From Nocardioides sp. YIM 152315 (GTDB lineage Bacteria > Actinomycetota > Actinomycetes > Propionibacteriales > Nocardioidaceae), in assembly GCF_029210375.1 (NCBI RefSeq), contig NZ_JARGER010000006.1:21474-85473 (forward strand): a stretch of DNA of 64,000 nucleotides. Direction: 5' to 3'. The number at the start of each line of letters is the position of its first letter. The first letter of the stretch is position 1. A program made the position numbers and the translations under genes. Shown here piece after piece: positions 53,368 to 61,494 of this stretch. The notes beneath the pieces were generated by a model. It was given only the letters and a program-made list of their open reading frames with translations. It did not search any database and was not told where the DNA came from.

Positions 53368-54135
53368 ATGCCAGCCATACAGTCTCAGGACGCAGGTGCA
53401 GACCAAGAGGTCGGCCGGGCAGGAGGCGACCTGTCGATCGCCGTCACTGTCTACCTGTCGGAACGGACCCGGCTGCTCCATCTCGCCCAGCGGATCGTGG
53501 GGGACGCCGCCGCGGCCGAGGATGTCGTGCAGGACGCCTGGGTGCGTTGGCAGCGCGTCGACCGGACTGCGATTCACAATCCGGCGGCCTTCCTGACCAC
53601 CGTCACCACCCACCTGGCCATCAACGTCATCCAGTCGGCCCGGCATCGACACGAGCTTCCCAGCGAGACGCTCGTCCTGCCGGTGAGCGCCTCGGCGAAC
53701 CCGGTTGGGCACACCGAGCGCCGGGTCGCCATAGAGACCACACTCGGGTACTTGATGTCGAAGCTCGGCCCCGCCGAGTTGGCCGTCTTTGTGCTTCGCA
53801 AGTGCTTTGAGTACCCCTACGAGGACGTCGCCCAGGTCACCGGAGTGACCGTCCCGAACGCCCGTCAACTGGTTCGTCGGGCGCACATCAGTCTCTCAGC
53901 CACTGCAACGCGTCCAGTCGACATCGACGATCATCGCGAACTGGTCGCTGCGTTCACCGCGGCGGCTGACCTTGGAGAGATGGAGCGACTCCTGAGCTGG
54001 CTCGCAGCGTCGGCAGAGCGGCGACGTGACCGGCCGACGCGGCACCCGCGGCGAGCGATCCGCCCGACGCGCACGTGCACTGCAGGCGCCTCAAGGTCAG
54101 CGCCCCGTCAGAATGGAAGCAGCCATGAGCGATGA
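53368..54135 (+). CDS. ECF sigma factor, ECF41/SigJ-like, with truncated C-terminal domain
   Basis: The 255-residue sigma factor has region 2 (RLLHLAQRIVGDAAAAEDVVQDAWVRW), the ECF41-style middle (HNPAAFLTTVTTHLAINVIQSARHR), and region 4 (LGPAELAVFVLRKCFEYPYEDVAQVTGVTVPNARQLVRRA). After region 4 it has the first helix of the SnoaL-like extension (DDHRELVAAFTAAADLGEMERLLSWLA). It then turns into an Arg-rich tail of 50 residues instead of the usual SnoaL domain of about 100 residues. That domain is not found in other frames either. ATG 53368 has AAGGAG 7 nt upstream. It is the obvious candidate to read the island promoter motif. Confidence 0.85.
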   Translation: MPAIQSQDAGADQEVGRAGGDLSIAVTVYLSERTRLLHLAQRIVGDAAAAEDVVQDAWVRWQRVDRTAIHNPAAFLTTVTTHLAINVIQSARHRHELPSETLVLPVSASANPVGHTERRVAIETTLGYLMSKLGPAELAVFVLRKCFEYPYEDVAQVTGVTVPNARQLVRRAHISLSATATRPVDIDDHRELVAAFTAAADLGEMERLLSWLAASAERRRDRPTRHPRRAIRPTRTCTAGASRSAPRQNGSSHER

Positions 54136-54319
54136 CACCCGTGGCCAGCAGGGCCACGAACTAGAGGAAGTCCTCGACGCCGAGATCGAGCAAGCCCGAG
54201 CCGGACAGGATCCGGCCCGCGAGGACGAAGACGAGGTTGTCCGCTATCTGACCCGGTTACGTGAGCTCCGCGAAGTGGTCGTCGACCTGGAAAACGAGCC
54301 CCCGCTCGGCGAGATGTGA
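54125..54319 (+). CDS. Small acidic coiled-coil protein
   Basis: The 64-residue hypothetical protein MSDDTRGQQGHELEEVLDAE is very acidic and mostly helical (LTRLRELREVVVDLENE). Its start overlaps the last 11 bp of the sigma gene, so they may be co-expressed; it could bind or tune the sigma factor, but this is speculation. A GGAAG site lies ahead of the ATG. Confidence 0.6.
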   Translation: MSDDTRGQQGHELEEVLDAEIEQARAGQDPAREDEDEVVRYLTRLRELREVVVDLENEPPLGEM

Positions 54320-54364
54320 GAATCCGCGCGCCGCCTCTGGAGTCGTGCGGCCGACGTCTGGCGC

Positions 54365-56188
54365 CTACTCGCGGAAATTGATCGTCCGATGCGTCCCGTC
54401 GCAGAGCGGCTTGTTCCTCGACTGACCACATCGGCACAGCGTCACCCGGTTACGGGTCTCCCACGGCTGCCCGTCGGCGCGCAGGATCGAGATCCGGCCG
54501 GTCACCCACAGGGCACTTGCGAGCCCGTGTTCCTCCTCAACGACCGCGATCTCGGCCGGAAGGTCGGGCTCGATGGCTTCGTCTTCGGGTTCCACAGCGT
54601 AGGTGTACGACCCCGACGGGCAATGCTCGACCATCCACATGACGTGGGCGCGTGTGTCGGTGTCACCAGTGGAGGCGAGCCAGTCGTCGAGCTGCCGCGT
54701 GCGCCCCTCGCAGAACGCGGCGTGCATGCAGAGGCTGCTCACGCGTCGGATAGAGACTCCTTCACCCTGTGACATCCATCGTCGGCTCTCGTAGGAGCCG
54801 ATCTTGGCGGTCTCGGTGCCGTCGAATCCGACCCGGAGATGGGAGTCGTCGCAGAATGGCTTGGCTGCCGAGTGACCACACCTACACAGCCTGTAGGTGG
54901 ACCTAGTGGTCAATGACTCGGTCGTCTGCCAGGCCAAGGACTGGTCGTTCTCGGGCGCGAAGACCTTGAGCTTGCGCACCAGAGGGATGCCTCCATGGAC
55001 CTCGTAGGGTCCATGCGGAAGGACCACGATCCGAGGTACCTCGTGGTCTCCTGAGTGCCCCGGCGCGTCGTGGATGCGCGCTTCGGGGCGGGCAGCCGCG
55101 ACGAGGGCAACTGCTTGGGGGTCTGGGGCCTCGGCGGACGGATACTCGAAGGTCGGGCCTGCGGTCCCTGACCCGTCCTCCAGGGGCATCTGCATGAGGC
55201 TCTGAGCCTGGCCTTTGAGCGCGTACATCGCGCCGACGGCCGTGCCGAGGCTCTGGGGCGCTCCGTTGAAGGCTGTCTCCAACTGTTGGAGCAGTTGCCG
55301 GTAGCCGCGGTTGAACTCCTCCTGCGCCTCGCGGATCGGGTCCCCGGGCTCGCGGTCGCCGATCCGCGGGTCGCGCGCCATGGGGTGGACAGCGTTCCAG
55401 TCGATGGCCACCGCGGCGCCTGTCGGACCGGTCTGAGGGGTGTCTTCTCGGCGGTAGCGTCTGCCGAGCGCCAGTTCTTGGAAGCGGTAGTAGTGGCCGA
55501 CCTCGTCGCGTTCGGGGTGGAACATCTCGTGGTCGCCGTCCCAGACGTGCTGATGCGCGGCGCCCTCCCCCTGCTCGACGATTTCACGAAGTGCCCGCAT
55601 CGCTGAGGCGAGGTCCGTCACGGCCACGATCTGGCCGGCGCCGCCGTACGCCAGCTCGTTTGTCACCTGGCGGTCCGGGTCGCCGGAGAAGACATGCGAT
55701 TCGCCGCGGCGCGCGCAGAGGCGACGGATTCCATCTTGGATGGCTTGATAGAACTGGCCGATCGTCTCGTAGTCGTCGCTCTCAGGGCGTGCTCCCGGCG
55801 GCGTGGGCTGCTCGATTCGGAGGAAGAGCTCGAGGGCTTCGTGACTGAAGGGGACCAAGGAGACTGCCGCGGACCGGTCGCCGTGCGGGAGGAAGGTCGG
55901 GTAGCCAGGCATCATCCGCGGTGCGTCAAGAACTGGTCTGCCACCGACTGCGTTGAGGAGGTTGGCGGCAAGCGTGAGGTGCAACATCTCCTCCATGAAG
56001 ACGCTAGTGACGACCTCACTCGCCTCGGCGTTCTGGCCCGCCTGGAGGGAGTACAGCGCACACAAGTACGGCGGCAGGGTCGCGTGTTCGAGCTCGATCG
56101 CCCACTGCAGGTGCTCGCGGAGGCTCTCGATGCTCTCGATCGGTGCCCTCGATGGTGCGGCGTCCTTGGCGGGTTCGGTCGGGACCAT
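54365..56188 (-). CDS. Ferritin-like (VioB-type) domain fused to two CDGSH and one Fer4_19-type iron-sulfur domains
   Basis: The 607-residue protein begins with a ferritin-like domain (residues 18-240). It has helix motifs ELEHATLPPYLCALYSL and SVFMEEMLHLTLAANLLNAVGG, like iminophenyl-pyruvate dimer synthase VioB and related proteins. Then come a CDGSH zinc-finger-like 2Fe-2S motif (432-455, CRCGHSAAKPFCDDSH) and a divergent ferredoxin-like segment (about 482-530, CMHAAFCEGR and VEHCPSGSYTY). A second CDGSH motif closes the protein (581-605, CRCGQSRNKPLCDGTH). A redox or iron-handling role is likely, but the reaction is unknown. An island promoter motif lies 57 bp upstream. Confidence 0.85.
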   Translation of the reverse strand: MVPTEPAKDAAPSRAPIESIESLREHLQWAIELEHATLPPYLCALYSLQAGQNAEASEVVTSVFMEEMLHLTLAANLLNAVGGRPVLDAPRMMPGYPTFLPHGDRSAAVSLVPFSHEALELFLRIEQPTPPGARPESDDYETIGQFYQAIQDGIRRLCARRGESHVFSGDPDRQVTNELAYGGAGQIVAVTDLASAMRALREIVEQGEGAAHQHVWDGDHEMFHPERDEVGHYYRFQELALGRRYRREDTPQTGPTGAAVAIDWNAVHPMARDPRIGDREPGDPIREAQEEFNRGYRQLLQQLETAFNGAPQSLGTAVGAMYALKGQAQSLMQMPLEDGSGTAGPTFEYPSAEAPDPQAVALVAAARPEARIHDAPGHSGDHEVPRIVVLPHGPYEVHGGIPLVRKLKVFAPENDQSLAWQTTESLTTRSTYRLCRCGHSAAKPFCDDSHLRVGFDGTETAKIGSYESRRWMSQGEGVSIRRVSSLCMHAAFCEGRTRQLDDWLASTGDTDTRAHVMWMVEHCPSGSYTYAVEPEDEAIEPDLPAEIAVVEEEHGLASALWVTGRISILRADGQPWETRNRVTLCRCGQSRNKPLCDGTHRTINFRE

Positions 56189-56244
56189 GGATGCACCTTC
56201 CTCTCATCGGGACCTGCACAGGCGTCTTGGATGTCACCCATTCC

Positions 56245-56270
56245 GACCGCGCGCCAGCCACGGGTGTGAC
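56245..56270 (-). promoter_or_regulatory. Island ECF-type promoter for the ferritin-CDGSH gene
   Basis: Minus strand: GTCACA (56270-56265), 16 nt, GGTCGG (56248-56243). It matches the consensus with A at the last -35 base. Confidence 0.7.
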
Positions 56271-56330
56271 GTCCAGGCGCAGTTGGGCGCCGAGCTGGTC
56301 GGCTCGGCGCCCAACTGTTGGCGCGACCGC

Positions 56331-57209
56331 TCAGCGCGCGGATGCGACCGCCTTGGCGGCGCGCTCGATCACGCGGCTGACGGTGAGTGGTTCGGAGATC
56401 AGCCCGAGGTGACCGGCGTCGTAGTGAACGACCTTGGAGCCCGCCCGCTCGGCCATGGTCTCTTCCACCCCCGGAGGCACGATCTTGTCGTTGGCTCCGA
56501 TGAGGTACCAGGATCGAATGGTGCGCCACGCCGGCGGCCCGGAGGGCTCGCTGAGAGCACCGAGGGTGGCGGGTCGCTGTGAGGCGGCCGCAACGGCCTT
56601 GTCGACGGCGTTCAGCCCCGTCGCGAACGACCGCAAGACGGTCGACCGCTTCAGGTAGAGGTCGGTGTCCGGGGTCGGCGGCAGGGTGCGCGGCACGAAG
56701 TCGAAGACGGTCGTGGGGTCTGCGACCGAGAGTGCCGACTCGGGACCGGCGAGGGCGATGGCGCTCTCCCCCTCGTCCGGCGCGAAGGCGTTGACATAGA
56801 CCAGCGCCTCCACGTTCGGCAGACCAGTCGCCGCGTTGGTGATCACGGCACCACCGTAGGAGTGGCCGACGAGGACGACCGGTCCCTTGATGGTCTGGAG
56901 GAAGGCCCGAACTGATGCCGCGTCTCCGGACAGGGAGCGCAGCGGGTTGGCGATGGCGTAGACGCGGTAGCCGTCGCGCTGGAGCCGAATGACCACCCGC
57001 GTCCAGTTTGAGGCGTCGGCCCACGCACCGTGGACGAGCACGATGGTTGGCTTCTCCGGGCTGCGACCGGCCGCGGCCGCCCGTTGGGCACCCGCGGTCT
57101 GGACCGGGACGAGGCTGGCCAGCAGCAGCGCGAGTGCGGCAAGGACGATCGGCAGGGCGACGCGTCTCCTGTTGGTAGCGGTCGGAGTGATGTGGTCACG
57201 TCGTGTCAT
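56331..57209 (-). CDS. Secreted or membrane-anchored alpha/beta hydrolase
   Basis: The 292-residue protein has a signal peptide (MTRRDHITPTATNRRR, hydrophobic VALPIVLAALALLLASLVP, cleavage near TAGA). The hydrolase domain carries VLVHGAWADASNW, GHSYGGAVITNAATG, LIGANDKIVPP and DAGHLGL. It is closely similar to the cytosolic hydrolase at 61.5 kb (shared PTTVFD.VP and PPTPDT..YLK). It has an island promoter motif 118 bp upstream. Confidence 0.9.
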   Translation of the reverse strand: MTRRDHITPTATNRRRVALPIVLAALALLLASLVPVQTAGAQRAAAAGRSPEKPTIVLVHGAWADASNWTRVVIRLQRDGYRVYAIANPLRSLSGDAASVRAFLQTIKGPVVLVGHSYGGAVITNAATGLPNVEALVYVNAFAPDEGESAIALAGPESALSVADPTTVFDFVPRTLPPTPDTDLYLKRSTVLRSFATGLNAVDKAVAAASQRPATLGALSEPSGPPAWRTIRSWYLIGANDKIVPPGVEETMAERAGSKVVHYDAGHLGLISEPLTVSRVIERAAKAVASAR

Positions 57210-57326
57210 GGTTGTCCCTCTTCTGTGAGTTGGGCGCTCCGAGACTCCGGCCTTGTGGTCCGGTGGGACGCGGCGCGTGCGCCGCGGCGTTCGGGAGCCG
57301 AGTGAGTGGGATCGGCTCGAACAGAT

Positions 57327-57353
57327 GACCGGACAGGACGAGGCCGCGTGACA
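57327..57353 (-). promoter_or_regulatory. Island ECF-type promoter for the secreted hydrolase
   Basis: Minus strand: TGTCACG (57353-57347), 16 nt, GGTCAT (57330-57325). Exact match to the consensus. Confidence 0.75.
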
Positions 57354-57431
57354 GTCGCGCAAATCGGCGGTTGAGAAACCCTGCTTCAGTTGGGTTGGCA
57401 CTTCGCAGGTGCGGCGGTAGCGTCCGAAGCT

Positions 57432-59150
57432 GTGGCGAGCCAGACGCCCGGCCTTGGACCTGATGAGGGCCTCGAAATCACAGACTTCAACGAGGTCGCA
57501 GCGACTGAGTTGGAGCGATCTGCTGGGCTCGCGGGCGTCCGATCGGGCGCGGCTGCCGCAGCAGAATTGCTCCAGCGTGCTGCCGAGCGGACTCCGGACG
57601 CCACGCGTCGAGGACGTCGTGCCTTGAACGCAGCCGGAGCTCGACTGGAGTCTGGCGGTCTGGATGGCGCCCGCGAGCTTCTCGCGATGGCCTCGACTTG
57701 TCCGCTAGGTGACGCCGACCGCGCCGAGCTCGCCCACCTGCGCGCTCGGTTCGAATTCGCAATACGCCGTGGCGTCGACGCGCCGCCGCAGCTGCTCCGC
57801 GCAGCGGAGATGTTCGAGTCCTGCGACCCTGACCGCGCACGTGAGGGCTACCTCGACGCGCTGGGGGCCACGATCTACGCGGGTCGCCTCCACTACGGAG
57901 CCGGTCCGGTCGAGGTAGCGGCGGCGGCTCGTCGTGGTGCGCCGCCTGGTACAACGTCACGTCCCACCGATCTGCTTCTCAATGCTCTGGTGTGCCGGCT
58001 CACCGACGGCTACATCGACAGCGTCGAGCTCCTACAGCAGGCGCTGACGCAGTTCACGGCTCAGGGCGCGGTCGACCCAGACGACTTCGTACGGTGGTTC
58101 TGGCTACCGTGGCTGATCGCTGCCGACCTGTGGGACGAAGAGAGCTGGCGCCTGATCGCCGACCGCGCCGTCGACCTCGTCCGTGCCACCGACGCGACAG
58201 TCGCCCTGCCGCTGGCGTTGGGCTACCGCGCGTTCGTGCTCCTTCACCGAGGAGAGTTCGCAGCCGCCGCAGAACTCGCAACTGAGGCTGAGGCGACCGC
58301 AGCAGCTACCGGAAGTGCACCGGTGAGGTATCCGTCGCTGGTCCTGGCCGCGTGGCGCGGCGATGACCCCGACGGTCTCCAGGCGAGGTTCTGCAGAGAG
58401 CTCGCGGACCTTACGGCACGTGGCGAAGCGCGCGGCATCGGTGGCGCCGCGTACGCGACAGCCCTGCTGCACAACGGACTCGGCCGACACGAAGCTGCGC
58501 TCGCAGCAGCGCGGGTGGCGTGCGAGTACGACGACCTAGGCATGCTGGGGCTTTCGCTCCTCGAACTGGTGGAAGCAGCGGTTCGTACCGGGGCGAGAGA
58601 CGAGGCTGCGTCCGCGATGCGTCAACTGCAAGAACGGACGAACGTTGCAGCCACCGATTGGGCGCTTGGCGTCGGGGCGTGGGCTGACGCGTTGCTGGCC
58701 GAGGATGAGGACGCCGAGCCGCTGTACCTCGAGGCCATCCGTCGGCTGAGTCGTTGCCAGGCTGTTGTCCACTTGGGTCGCGCTCACCTGGCGTACGGCG
58801 AATGGCTGGTCCGAAACAACCACCGCAGGGACGCTCGCATTCAGCTGACGCGTGCTGAGTGCATCTTCCGGGAAGTCGGAGCCCAGGCGTTCGCTGAACG
58901 CGCTCGCCGCGAGTTGGTCGGCGCCCGTGCAGCGCTGCGACTTGTCCCAGACGAGGCGCCTTCGCCGACCACATGTCAGGAAGTTGAGATAGCCCAGGTC
59001 GCCGGCGACGATCTAACCGCAGTCCAGGCCGGGTCAGCCCTCTATCTGAGCAGGCACACCGTGGAGTGGTACATGAAGAAGTCCTTCGCCAGGTTAGGCA
59101 TCGTATTGGGGGGCGACGGCGCGGGGTCTGAGAATCCTGACGTCTCCTAG
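57432..59150 (+). CDS. Truncated LAL/LuxR-type regulator (copy 3)
   Basis: The protein of about 570 residues corresponds to the C-terminal half of the two LAL regulators. The helical repeat region (DADRAELAHLRARFEFA, AERARRELVGARAALR) is present, but the N-terminal ATPase with its Walker motifs is absent. The C-terminal helix-turn-helix is damaged: IAQVAGDDLTAVQAGSALYL, then SRHTVEWYMKKSFARLGIVL, with the first helix altered. GTG 57432 is a guess; TTG 57390 is another. It may be a decayed paralogue or a regulator modulating the intact copies by pairing. Confidence 0.7.
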   Translation: MASQTPGLGPDEGLEITDFNEVAATELERSAGLAGVRSGAAAAAELLQRAAERTPDATRRGRRALNAAGARLESGGLDGARELLAMASTCPLGDADRAELAHLRARFEFAIRRGVDAPPQLLRAAEMFESCDPDRAREGYLDALGATIYAGRLHYGAGPVEVAAAARRGAPPGTTSRPTDLLLNALVCRLTDGYIDSVELLQQALTQFTAQGAVDPDDFVRWFWLPWLIAADLWDEESWRLIADRAVDLVRATDATVALPLALGYRAFVLLHRGEFAAAAELATEAEATAAATGSAPVRYPSLVLAAWRGDDPDGLQARFCRELADLTARGEARGIGGAAYATALLHNGLGRHEAALAAARVACEYDDLGMLGLSLLELVEAAVRTGARDEAASAMRQLQERTNVAATDWALGVGAWADALLAEDEDAEPLYLEAIRRLSRCQAVVHLGRAHLAYGEWLVRNNHRRDARIQLTRAECIFREVGAQAFAERARRELVGARAALRLVPDEAPSPTTCQEVEIAQVAGDDLTAVQAGSALYLSRHTVEWYMKKSFARLGIVLGGDGAGSENPDVS

Positions 59151-59521
59151 ACCCGCCACCAGCTCGTGCGTCGTACGGGTGGTGGCCACCCGGGCCTCCT
59201 GGTGAGCCCGGGAGCAGACAATCGCAGCTCTCCCCGCCGTCTGCCGCGTAGGAGAGAACCGCATCCCGATCATGCCCGGGCGGTCCTGCTGACGAGAATG
59301 CAACCCACGCCGCGCGTGGCTACGTCCGCTGGCACGGCAGGCGACCTCTCTCCGGTCGCTCCGGTGGTTCACAAACCGCTGGCCTCTCCGGTCAGTCAGG
59401 CGGATGCCTTAGTGCCCCGCGCTGGCTCCCAGCTCAAGCGCGCGGGACATGGCACGCAGGTGTGGGGACGCGAGAACGCACCTGTCTGGGACAGGAGAGG
59501 GCCGAGGAGAGGGTGGTTCGG
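59151..59521. other. Intergenic region with two small hairpins
   Basis: No gene is supported in these 371 bases. GCCACCA (59155-59161)/TGGTGGC (59180-59186) and CCCGGGC (59189-59195)/GCCCGGG (59206-59212) could end transcription of the truncated regulator. The rest should contain the promoter of the MFS gene, with no island-type motif seen. Confidence 0.45.
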
Positions 59522-60973
59522 ATGGTTCAGCAGTCAGGGTCGCACCGACCAGGGACCTTCGGAGCGCCGTCGTCGGCGCTGGCGGTTCGCTCGGCTCCTG
59601 GCCGTTGGGTGCTCGTCGCCGCGGTACTTGGCTCGTCATTGGCGAGCGTCGACGCGACCGTCGTCACGATCGCTCTTCCGGCTATCGGCGCGGACCTCGG
59701 CGGATCCTTCGCCGGCCTTCAGTGGACGGTGACCGGATATACGCTGACGTTGGCGGCGCTGATTCTGCTGGCCGGAGCCGCCGGAGATCGGTTCGGCCGA
59801 CGGCGAGTCTTCCTCTTCGGGGTGGTCTGGTTCACCGTGGCATCGGTGCTGTGTGCAGTCGCGCCCACCATGGCACTCCTCATCGCCGCACGAGTTCTCC
59901 AGGGTATCGGCGCCGCCCTGCTCACCCCCGGATCGCTGTCAATCATCGAGAGCGTCTTCCGCCCCGAGGACCGGTCGGCTGCCGTCGCCACGTGGGCGGG
60001 CTTCTCCGGTGTCGCTGGGGCACTCGCGCCCTTCGCCGGAGGCTGGCTGCTCGGCATCGGCACCTGGCGATGGGTCTTCCTCATCAACGTCCCCCTCGCA
60101 CTCGTCGTCATCGGCCTGATGGTTCGATACGTCCCTGAAAGCCGAGACGAAGACTCGACTGCGCGCCTGGACTGGGCGGGGGCGGTGGCGACAAGCGTCG
60201 CGCTTGGTGGATTGACCTACGCGCTGATCGACGTGGGCCGCGATGGATGGTCGGCGGCGACGGCGATCGCCCTCGCCGTCACGGCCACAGCGGGGTGTGT
60301 CCTGGTCGCCGTGGAGAGAACCACGGACGCGCCGATCCTCTCCCCGCGCATCCTTCAGATCCGTCAGTTTCAGGCGGCGAACCTGGTGACCTTCCTGGCC
60401 TACGGCGCGATCGCCGTGTACTTCCTCATGCTCACGCTGCAGCTGCAGGTCGTATCGGGATGGTCGCCTCTGGCGGCGGGGCTCGCGACGACGCCCACCG
60501 TGATCTTGACGTTGGCTCTCTCCCGAGCGAGCGCGTCCCTGTCCGATCGCGTTGGCCCGCGGGTGCCGATGACGGTGGGTCCCCTGGTGCTCGCAGTGGC
60601 AACCCTGCTGGCGCTCTCGGCGGACGCGGACGCCGCGTTCGTCCCTGATGTCCTACCCAGCGTGACGGTCTTCGGGCTAGGCCTCGGCGTCTTCGTCGCG
60701 CCCCTGACCGCCACTGCGATCGGATCCGTTCCGGCGGCCCATGCGGGTGTTGCTTCAGGCGTGAACAACGCGGTGGCGCGAACAGCGTCCCTGATCGCGA
60801 TCGCCGCTGTTCCTGTCCTCGCCGGGCTCAGTGGGGACGCGTTCTCAGACCCCACACAGTTCGAGTCCGGGTTCGCGACCTCGATGCTAATCTGCAGTGC
60901 GCTGTTCGTGCTCGCCGCACTAGCGGCTGCGACGGCCACCACGGGGCGGTCGACCACCGACGCCGACGACTAG
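59522..60973 (+). CDS. MFS drug/solute exporter (DHA2-like)
   Basis: The 483-residue membrane protein has 12-14 predicted helices. It carries the DHA2 signatures SLASVDATVVTIALPAI in helix 1, LQWTVTGYTLTLAALILLAGAAGDRFGRRRVF (motif A region), ARVLQGIGAALLTPGSLSII, and GVAGALAPFAGGWLL (motif C). It probably exports a toxic compound using the proton gradient. ATG 59522 was chosen because the A/G-rich GAGGAGAGG at 59503-59511 lies 10 nt upstream; GTG 59513 is possible. Confidence 0.88.
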   Translation: MVQQSGSHRPGTFGAPSSALAVRSAPGRWVLVAAVLGSSLASVDATVVTIALPAIGADLGGSFAGLQWTVTGYTLTLAALILLAGAAGDRFGRRRVFLFGVVWFTVASVLCAVAPTMALLIAARVLQGIGAALLTPGSLSIIESVFRPEDRSAAVATWAGFSGVAGALAPFAGGWLLGIGTWRWVFLINVPLALVVIGLMVRYVPESRDEDSTARLDWAGAVATSVALGGLTYALIDVGRDGWSAATAIALAVTATAGCVLVAVERTTDAPILSPRILQIRQFQAANLVTFLAYGAIAVYFLMLTLQLQVVSGWSPLAAGLATTPTVILTLALSRASASLSDRVGPRVPMTVGPLVLAVATLLALSADADAAFVPDVLPSVTVFGLGLGVFVAPLTATAIGSVPAAHAGVASGVNNAVARTASLIAIAAVPVLAGLSGDAFSDPTQFESGFATSMLICSALFVLAALAAATATTGRSTTDADD

Positions 60974-61103
60974 CGATCCGGGCGCGTTAGTGCCGGACGA
61001 CTCCCCATTGATCGGCCATTCCACCGCGTCATCGAGCTCCAGCGGACCACCGTTCGTCGAGGATGCGCCGCTCCGCGACCGAGGACGCGTGCGCGGCGAC
61101 CAA

Positions 61104-61129
61104 GTCACGGATGGGCCGGGACATCGGTC
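61104..61129 (+). promoter_or_regulatory. Island ECF-type promoter for the Cys/His-rich mini-protein
   Basis: GTCACG (61104-61109, preceded by AA rather than T), 16 nt, GGTCGA starting at 61126. The gene start is at 61189. Confidence 0.68.
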
Positions 61130-61188
61130 GAGTTCTCAGGGACCGAGACCGAAGCCGGACCCTCCCCCACTGAGAAGGGAGACGCACG

Positions 61189-61344
61189 ATGTGGGACACC
61201 CCCGACCACCAACAGGGCTACCTCTCGCACGACCTACCGTGCTCCTTCTGCGGGCACCCGATGCACACCTACCTCCCCTGCAGCGAGACCTGCGACTGCG
61301 GATCACACGAGCCGCCCGGCGCCGTCGCGCTGGTCGCCGCGTGA
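61189..61344 (+). CDS. 51-residue Cys/His-rich mini-protein
   Basis: The short open frame MWDTPDHQQGYLSHDLPC continues with SFCGHPMHTYLPCSETCDCGSH. It contains five cysteines and six histidines, suggesting a zinc or iron-sulfur knot. GAAGGGAG is positioned ahead of the ATG. It has its own island promoter motif upstream and another directly behind it, so it is probably a real gene although very short. No known family is recognised. Confidence 0.7.
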   Translation: MWDTPDHQQGYLSHDLPCSFCGHPMHTYLPCSETCDCGSHEPPGAVALVAA

Positions 61345-61353
61345 GCCTCGCGA

Positions 61354-61380
61354 TGTCACGAAGCGTTGCCGCACCCGGTC
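61354..61380 (+). promoter_or_regulatory. Island ECF-type promoter for the third hydrolase
   Basis: TGTCACG (61354-61360), 16 nt, GGTCGT starting at 61377. The hydrolase ATG is at 61495, leaving a leader of about 110 nt. Confidence 0.75.
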
Positions 61381-61494
61381 GTAGCAGCAGAGCCGAGTCC
61401 TCGGCTTCGAACCAGTCGGCTTCGACCCCAGCGCAAGCGGGTGGTGCGAACGCACCGGGCGCCGGATCCGGCCACCGATGAAAGGACCCACCCC

